From positions 5,022,151 to 5,086,150 of the forward strand of contig OZ024878.1 of assembly GCA_964017185.1 (NCBI GenBank): a DNA stretch of 64,000 bases. Direction: 5' to 3'. This DNA comes from Rugalucina vietnamica (Eukaryota; Mollusca; Bivalvia; Lucinida; Lucinidae). A program made the translations under genes and the position numbers. The notes below the pieces were generated by a model. That model had not been told where the DNA came from. It did not search any database and saw nothing but the letters and a program-made list of their open reading frames with translations. Shown piece after piece: positions 57,027 to 64,000 of this stretch (position 1 is its first letter; the number at the start of each line of letters is the position of its first letter).

Positions 57027-58166
57027 GAAAATGCTTGTTTAACAAGATTATTTTGTCAGTATTTCATGTTGTACTTTTTTTCATACCAGCAAGGCCAAGA
57101 GAATTTTTTTTCTTTGAAAACAAATATAAACAAATGTAAAAAAAAACAACAAAGTGACTTTAAAGTAGGCCTCGTGAAATTATGACAAAAGATGAGAGTC
57201 TAGACTGCCTATACTTATGGGTTGATTTTGGCTTTTCTTACATTGACCGACGTTTTACAATCACATCAGGTTTTGGCAAGACGAGTCTCATTCTTTCTAA
57301 CAATGTAAAGTAAAAAATTCTAACAGTATCAAGTCTCTTAAAAGCGAAGTATCATGAGTATCATCTTTACATGAATAAACTGATTGAAAAGGAAACGGAA
57401 ATTCAACAGGCAGGGACAATAGATAATTAATGGCAATGCTCCTTTTTGTGGTAGCCCTTTATGATGTTTTTATACTATTAATCCCATTGTCAAGTAATGC
57501 AGCAGCTCAGTCAGTAACAAGGCTGCTTGTTTAGCGAGTGACCTTTGAGATCAACTCCCCAAATCAAGACACATAAACAGTCGATTCATAGATGCATGAT
57601 AATAAGGGGAAACCATTTTTAGCATAGGTATAGACTATAAGTAACACTAAACAACTGTAATCAGTACCGATGCATTCTAGCACCTTGGATAGTGTTGCAT
57701 GTTGAAAGTAATATTTAATTTTGTGGTAAATATGTCATACCTGTAAATCCTAAAACGCAGATGAGTCAATTTTCTTTGTTTATAACAGTTTCCTTAGATC
57801 TCTGAAAGATTTATACAATTCTTCTGTAAACATTGCAGCGAGAAAATAAACAGCCTTTCTTTTAATTCAAGAAGAGGAGCTGTTCATCTTTGTTTTTAAT
57901 TAATGGCAAAACCATGTACACTAAGTACTGGTAAACTTCCAAAGGAAAATTTGCCCAGGAGAAGTGTGGTAACTGTCAGTTTACAATAAATATAACTTTA
58001 GCAATATGAAAATATGCAGTGATCCTGTAGTACTATACAGCTGTTTTAAACTGACAACAATTATGGCTAACAATCACCCATTGATTTATTGACACAGATA
58101 CTACAGTCGGGTGTGGTTGATATAATTTTTTATTGATTAACGATTCTAATACAGCACCTAAATATA
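57027..58166. other. Unique upstream DNA, no feature
   Basis: A+T-rich, with few recognisable repeats. No exon with family features seen. It could hold RIPOR regulatory DNA or a 5' untranslated exon (inference). Confidence 0.45.
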
Positions 58167-58403
58167 TCAGCCGTGCCATGAGAAAATCGGATTTTTGCCT
58201 ATGCCAAAACAAAGGCGCAGATCAGCTTCACAGTAACTGCGAAGCTGATCAGCGCCTTTGTTTTCGCTATAAAGGAAGTACAGTTTCTCTTCTTCTTAAA
58301 TCAGAAATTTCAAGCTTCTAGCCATCCTCTGTGGCTGCACAGACCGGTTTATGTCAGACCTGGTCGGAAACCCCGAAGACCGGTTTGCTCGTGACGCAGC
58401 TCA
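58167..58403 (+). mobile_element. MITE-A
   Basis: CAGCCGTGCCATGAGAAAAT to TGCTCGTGACGCAGCTCA. Stem CAGCTTCACAGTAACTGCGA. Confidence 0.87.
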
Positions 58404-59017
58404 TAGCATAGCTTACAGTTTTTCATTTAGAACCAACAGCTGAAACAATTCATATTCCACTAAAAATCTTTTCATGTTCAGTTTAGTTCCATTTAAACGT
58501 TACTATTCAGTTACTAACAGAACTAGCCAATGCTACCGTACTTGACTATACCATACTACTGTTATTTGCCAAACAAGCAGAAATGATATTGACTGTCTTA
58601 GGTGTGGTCTTTGATGAATTTCATTATCAGAAAATATGAATTAGGTCAGAGCTCCAGACAAATTGATTTTGCATTACGATTTTTTCCTCATTTCCTACAA
58701 AAAATCTGCAAAATTTACCATAACGATGATTTAACATAGAGGACACAATATACTCCTCATGCCTTACCCTGAAAACCATTTACACATTTTTCATATTTTG
58801 CAAATATCATTAATATGCGCAAGTATCACCTATTTAGGGCTCTTACTGACGACCAATAAAAATGACAGCATAAACCACTGATCAAGAAGCTATGATCAAA
58901 GTTCAGCCGAAAGTCAATAGATAATAGTCCTTCAATATCATCCATCATTGTTTTAGGTAGCTAGGGGATAATGATAGGGTTTTGCTTATTTCTGTATGAC
59001 ATCTAGGCCATGGAGTT
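58404..59017. other. Unassigned interval
   Basis: No gene or repeat family recognised. Confidence 0.45.
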
Positions 59018-59239
59018 GTTTAACCCTTTTTTGATGAATGGATCATGTATGTGGAAGAGTCCACTTTCATTTTTGGGGGTGCTAGGTGTGATTTTTCATT
59101 TTTATCCCATTTTTCGATGAATTTTCGTTAAGCAAACAGAATAGCCCCAGCTGGGATGCCGCATTCTGAGGCGTCACATCTGGGGCTATGCTGTTTGCCT
59201 ATTTCCCACAAAAAGGACTCCAGGCTTAAATGAGTTAAC
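59018..59239. mobile_element. GTTAACTCATTTAAGCC palindromic MITE, copy 2 (reversed)
   Basis: GTTTAACCCTTTTTTGATGA to GGCTTAAATGAGTTAAC. Hairpin GCAAACAGAATAGCCCCAG and its inverse CTGGGGCTATGCTGTTTGC, with one variant. Confidence 0.8.
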
Positions 59240-59429
59240 ACAAGCGCTACAGAAGACCCGTCTTCATAACTGTAAACATGATGACGGAGAACCTGCAACA
59301 CAGCGTTTTGTAGCACTCGTGTTCAGCAACTCAGCTAAGTTTTCGAGTACACATTACTGAGACAAAATAACGAGTCAATTTTATGGTTTTATACAGAAAT
59401 GAAATAACAGGTCACTCGACCTATCACTA

Positions 59430-59645
59430 ATATTTTTGTTTGTTTGTTAGCACTGAGGTTTAACATCCCAGTCAACAATTTTTTGTCATGTTGAGACAGA
59501 GCCACTGCTGCCAAGGTATTGACCAGTACTCTGGAAGTTATTGAGCCTTGCTCAATAAGACACAACTCAGTGCCGCCAGTGGGATCAAAACCAGGACCTC
59601 TCATATCAGTTCAAAGTCCGTTATTCTACCACTAAGCCTTCATGC
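59430..59645 (-). mobile_element. SINE-2, near-complete
   Basis: Minus-strand head GAAGGCTTAGTGGTAGAATA; tail GTTGACTGGGATGTTAAACC. The B-box region is GGTCCTGGTTTTGATCCC. Confidence 0.82.
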
Positions 59646-60289
59646 TTCCGTACTAATATTTTTTTAGGAGAAATTATCCCAAATTTAGATCTTTAAATGC
59701 TTATAAAAATAAATGATTATTTTCCATAGAATTAACTTCATTATTCAATGGCAATATCCTCTCCTGCTTGGAGAATCATTTATATCCATATTTACCACTG
59801 GTCCTAACACATGGACAAACAAACGCTTCACAGCAAACAGGGCTCCTCAATACGTAATCCATTCATTCTGGTCGAAATACAAACAACGCTAAAATGAGTA
59901 ATCCCAATATTTACCATGTCAAACGTAGAAACAATAATTTCAATATAACACTCTGCAAGCTGCCACCAAACCATGATGCGCCATGTTGTAATCAAAGTCG
60001 GCAAGAAGACTGGAAAGTCAATAGTCGGCAATGGAATCATAGCTCAGTTGAAAGAATCAATACTCCTAAATGCTTACTTAGTTATGACATGTTCCTATGG
60101 TAAATGATTCTGAATTTTCTCGACAAACCCAGATAAGACTGTACACAAGAGGAGGAGCATGATTATGGTCTGCACTGTTTGCCCATTTCAGCATAAAAAA
60201 TATATAAACTGCATAATAAGTCTACCATACCAATACAAAAGCTAGAAATATGCTTCGTCCTTGATGAAAGATGATTTGTACATGCCCAT
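59646..60289. other. Unassigned interval
   Basis: Unique-looking DNA between the SINE and the inverted duplication. No exon recognised. Confidence 0.4.
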
Positions 60290-60851
60290 CGTGTCCATTC
60301 GAAACGCATGAAAAGAGGTCGTAACGCATGATCGGCGGCATTTTCACGTATGATTGCGGTAGTTTCCTTCGGATTCGCCGCCATTTTTGGAGGAAACTTT
60401 AGCGGTAAGTTTTTACAAACTTTTATTTGAATTATTTAAATAGACCTTTCCAACGAACGATCTAGCCTATCCGGATCTACGTACATGCCTCTAATTGCCG
60501 AGTGTTCTACTGATGCATAGGCTTCGATAGGACTCGCAAACATTCGAGGAGATTATTGTTTTGCAAGTTCGGCCATACACGAAAATAACATTCGCCCAAA
60601 AACGTTTCGTACTTTTCTCATTTTCTTCAAAGTTTTGACTAACTGTTGGATGATTTTGCTTTTTGACATCACACTTTAACTTAAGAAGCCAATTTCTCAT
60701 GATTTTTTTCCCGAACAACCACGGGTTAAAACAAAATACGTCAAAATTAAAGTAACGCACGATAATACGGCAACCTGGTCTTTCGAACTTTGCAAGTATT
60801 TACAATGAATAACATATTTTAAGGGGTAAAAGCAAGCCAAACGCTCATTTG
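60290..60851 (-). repeat. Left arm of a 562-bp inverted duplication, with an ATG reading frame
   Basis: Near-identical (a handful of differences) to the inverse of 62553-63114. On the minus strand ATG at about 60384 follows AAA (AAAAATGGCGGCG, reasonable start context) and opens MAANPKETTAIIRENAADHA, LRPLFMRFEWTR. On the plus strand the same arm has a strong donor AGCG|gtaagt at 60404. A weak minus-strand donor GCAT|gtacaa just outside the arm would give the phase required by RIPOR exon 1, so this could be an upstream RIPOR exon. That is speculative; I do not recognise the peptide. Confidence 0.8.
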
Positions 60852-62552
60852 TCTCCAGTTTACACGTTTGGTGCTCGTCAATTGTACAAAGCTGAATCCT
60901 TGCTGTAAAACAGTAATTTGCTGACCATGTTCAGTGCTCGGTAGCTCTGTTGGCATAGCTATCAAAGAAGCAGAAGAAGATGTTGGCCCGACCAGGGCAC
61001 GAACCAAGGGTCTCTCTCTTACCGTTTGAGCATATACAGCTGTAGTTAGTCCATTATTTTGAGACTGTCAGTAATAAATTACAGAGAGATTAAATCAAAT
61101 ATATGGACAAACCTCCTCCCTTTCTACAATTTATCTATATTCTGATGTTGACCGAGTCATATAAATTACTGGAATGACCCCGAGTGGGTACTCTGACATT
61201 TTCGCCATCTCTATACATAGGCATGGGCTTTTTTTAGTTTTTTTTTTTTTTGAGTCAACATTTCGAATTTCGGTATTTTTGGGGTTTTCAGAAAAATGGC
61301 TATCTTGGGGGTAGGGAGATTTAAATGGATACTTTGTTGCCCATTGTTTATTTATTTCTTTTTTTTTTTTTTTTTTTTTGGGGGGGGGGTTTGTTTAATG
61401 TCAAATTTAAGTTGTTTTTCATTGTTTTTTTTTTTGCAATTTCAAATATCTTTTTGAAAAGGTTAAGATTTCATTAATTGGGGGGATAGCCCGTCATACC
61501 CGCTATTTTAAGGTTGTACAGAGCAAGGTAGGTGCTGGAATCCAGCAACTCTCAGATTAGCCCCCGGGGGAATTACCTCTCATTCTCTGATTTCCTGTGC
61601 TGAAATGTCAAACGACTGTGTGTCCAACTTTTCATCTCTTGTGAGAGACTAATTTTTCCCAGGCGCACTTCCCCTATTGAGGTATTGTCTCGGGGGTGGG
61701 GGAGGGGGTACTCTGAGATTTTGCCTATAAAGAGGTTCGGTCCCACTATCTACTCTGTAACCCAAAAGTCAAACATATCGGATACGACGGAGCACCTAAA
61801 AAATATAAATAATTTTGACCATACCCTAGAAAAATACCAAATTGCTGAAAATACCCCACTAAAATAACCCCTTTTGACATTAAACAGCCCCCCAAATAAA
61901 TTTTTGTGAGAACCCCAAAATATCCGCAAAAGTGTCCCTACCAAAAAAAATATTTTTTCTGACCCCCTGATCTTTGACTATTCTGCTATTGATGATGGTT
62001 GACACATGATCATACACTTAAGATAGCGATGTGAGATTGCGAGCATCTCTTGGAAAAGCTTAACTTTTGTTGAATATACATTGTGCAAAGATGATTGAGC
62101 GTATATGCGGCGTGACTATTTATGCAATGCGCTCTAGACCAGGGGTCCATAACCAACTCGCACATGCACCTGGCACATGAACACACTATGTTAATATGAC
62201 CTATGTTTATCTCATCAAGATTGACACAGAGATTGACGAAAAAGAGGACAAACAAAATTTACGCGCATGCCTCTTACAAAGATTGGCTTTTGTTCTATTG
62301 GCTACCGACCTCAGACCTTGCTGCCCTCATAGTCCAGGTGCACATGATACGGTATTTTATTTAAGATTAAACTATGGAATGTTAATTAATGTTAAAATAA
62401 ATAAGACGTCACACAGAGTCAACATTCATAAATTGTTGAAGCCCTTTTATATGCTGTTTATGGACAAGGAATGGAATGCAACTTCAGTAAGATATTACAC
62501 CTGGAAATGAAGTAACCTGGACCTTACTTCAAACTACAACGGGACTTGACAA
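60852..62552. other. Spacer between the inverted arms
   Basis: 1.7 kb. Contains poly-T/poly-G runs (61231-61252, 61360-61392) and two related stretches with GGGTACTCTGAnATTTTnCC (about 61187 and 61710). A tRNA-like patch (GGCCCGACCAGGGCACGAACC near 60990) is inconclusive. A 104-codon plus-strand frame (62196-62510) has no recognised features. Confidence 0.5.
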
Positions 62553-63114
62553 CAAATGAGCATTTGGCTTGCTTTTACCCCTTAAAATATGTTATTCATT
62601 GTGAATACTTGCAAAGTTCGAAAGACCAGGTTGCCGTATTATCGTGCGTTACTTTAATTTTGACGTATTTTGTTTTAACCCGTGGTTGTTCGGGAAAAAA
62701 ATCATGAGAAATTGACTTCTTAAGTTAAAGTGTGATGTCAAAAAGCAAAATCATCCAACAGTTAGTCAAAACTTTGAAGAAAATGAGAAAAGTACGAAAC
62801 GTTTTTGGGCGAATGTTATTTTCGTGAATGGCCGAACTTGCAAAACAATAATCTCCTCGAATGTTTGCAAGTCCTATCGAAGCCTATGCATCAGTAGAAC
62901 ACTCGGCAATTAGAGGCATGTATGTAGATCCGGATAGGCTAGATCGTTCGTTGGAAAGGTCTATTTAAATAATTCAAATAAAAGTTTGTAAAAACTTACC
63001 GCTAAAGTTTTCTCCAAAAATGGCGGCGAATCCGAAGGAAACTACCGCAATCATACGTGAAAATGCCGCCGATCATGCGTTACGACCTCTTTTCATGCGT
63101 TTCGAATGGACACG
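62553..63114 (+). repeat. Right arm of the inverted duplication, with the same reading frame
   Basis: Mirror of 60290-60851. ATG near 63018 (CAAAAATGGCGGCGAATCC) opens the same roughly 32-codon frame ending FEWTR, followed at the arm edge by ACACG|gtgatg, a possible donor. Beyond the edge the two sides are unrelated. Confidence 0.8.
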
Positions 63115-63194
63115 GTGATGCCGCATAGGTTCGATGACAGTTTTTAGAATGTGTGTGTGTGTTTGTTTTTTTTTGCTTGTTTTTGCTGGGTTTT

Positions 63195-63243
<49 letters not shown>

Positions 63244-63464
63244 TGCATGATTTTGATCCAGAAGGTTACCTAAAGAGACCAAAAAGGTTTCAAGCATATT
63301 ATGGCCAAAATCCCTGTATCTTTTGATGTCTGATAGCAAAACCAGGTAAAATTTAAGAATGTTAAACAAAATAAACAAAATTTTAATAAGGTAAGATTAC
63401 AAGGTGTTTACAAATATCAGACAAAGCTTATAAATGATACAAATTATATTTATTTTTGAGATTA
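63115..63464. repeat. GT and poly-T simple sequence plus unassigned DNA
   Basis: GTGTGTGTGTGTTTG and long T runs at 63151-63240. The rest is A+T-rich with no feature. Confidence 0.8.
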
Positions 63465-63706
63465 TGAGCCGCCGCATGTGAAAAAAAAATTAACAATTTG
63501 CATATGCGAAACACAAAGGCGCAGACCAGCTTCGCGGTAACCGCGAAGCTGATCAGCGCCTTTGTTTTCGCTACACAGATAGTACAATCCCTCTTCTTCT
63601 TAGACCCGAAATTTCAAACTTCTGACCTGCTTCTGTGACTGTACAGGCTGGTTTGTGATGGACCTGGTCAGAACCCAAATTGTTGGTTTTATTATGCACA
63701 GGCTCA
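63465..63706 (+). mobile_element. MITE-A, TA target duplication, perfect hairpin
   Basis: CAGCTTCGCGGTAACCGCGA, then AGCTG. Ends TGAGCCGCCGCATGTGAAAA and TTATTATGCACAGGCTCA. Confidence 0.9.
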
Positions 63707-63833
63707 TATAAACCTTAATGCCTGAAGACAGGAATAGAGAAAATAGCAATGATCAGGAACTGCCAAAAGCCCAAATGCCATTAAAAATGCCAATGTTTGG
63801 TTTCAAGTTGTCAATAGTTATGCACCAGACATT

Positions 63834-64000
63834 TGAGCCACCTCGTGGGAAAACAATGTGGCTTCCGACCAGGTCCGACACAAACCGACCTGTACAGTCA
63901 CAGAAAAGAGCTAGAAGCTTGAAATTTCAGATTTAAGTAGAAGAGGAACTGTACTATCCGAGTAGCGAAAACAAAGGCGCTGATCAGCTTCACGGTTACC
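63834..64000 (-). mobile_element. MITE-A, cut by the window end
   Basis: TGAGCCACCTCGTGGGAAAA, long arm, then GCGCTGATCAGCTTCACGGT at the edge. Confidence 0.88.

Overview
The window is animal nuclear DNA. It has an intron-rich gene with GT-AG junctions, no bacterial gene layout, and a very dense load of short non-autonomous DNA transposons, tRNA-derived SINEs and minisatellites. SINE tails ending in a 'GTTGACTGGGACGTTAAAC'-type motif, together with the MITE-rich, A+T-rich background, fit a mollusc and probably a bivalve. That assignment is inference.

One protein gene is clear. It lies on the minus strand from about 55966 down to 24885 and is a RIPOR/FAM65 family member (Rho-family-interacting cell polarization regulator). 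I read 18 coding exons. All 17 junctions have AG/GT borders and compatible phases, and they give about 948 codons from a candidate ATG at 55955. The order is an N-terminal RSQSF motif, a helical Rho-binding region, a C2-like region, a Ser/Pro-rich linker and a helical ARM-like C-terminus. A last short coding exon was not found. A partial, decayed copy of exon 8 lies in the next intron (39696-39771).

Layout. 1-5100: nested transposons, including a three-level nest. 5823-9655: a 22-bp and a 27-bp minisatellite. 10150-13535: MITEs, SINEs and a tandem segmental duplication in which the second unit preserves the empty sites of two MITEs. 13950-16385: a 29-bp minisatellite split by a 1.7-kb hairpin-ended element. 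16600-24800: MITEs with no recognised gene. 24885-55966: the RIPOR gene, its introns packed with repeats (hairpin-ended elements at 33160-36370 and 46802-48337; a tandem array carrying nuclear-receptor-like palindromes at 48608-50010). 56000-60280: mostly unique upstream DNA. 60290-63114: a 562-bp inverted duplication whose arms each carry an outward ATG reading frame and an inward splice donor.

The dominant mobile family ('MITE-A', about 49 copies or fragments) is a long palindrome with TGAGCC...GGCTCA ends. In this window it shows 2-bp target duplications of variable sequence and stem variants that change together on both arms. Several copies lie within about 35 bp of RIPOR splice sites. 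In the MITE-A entries, strand '+' means the short arm comes first.
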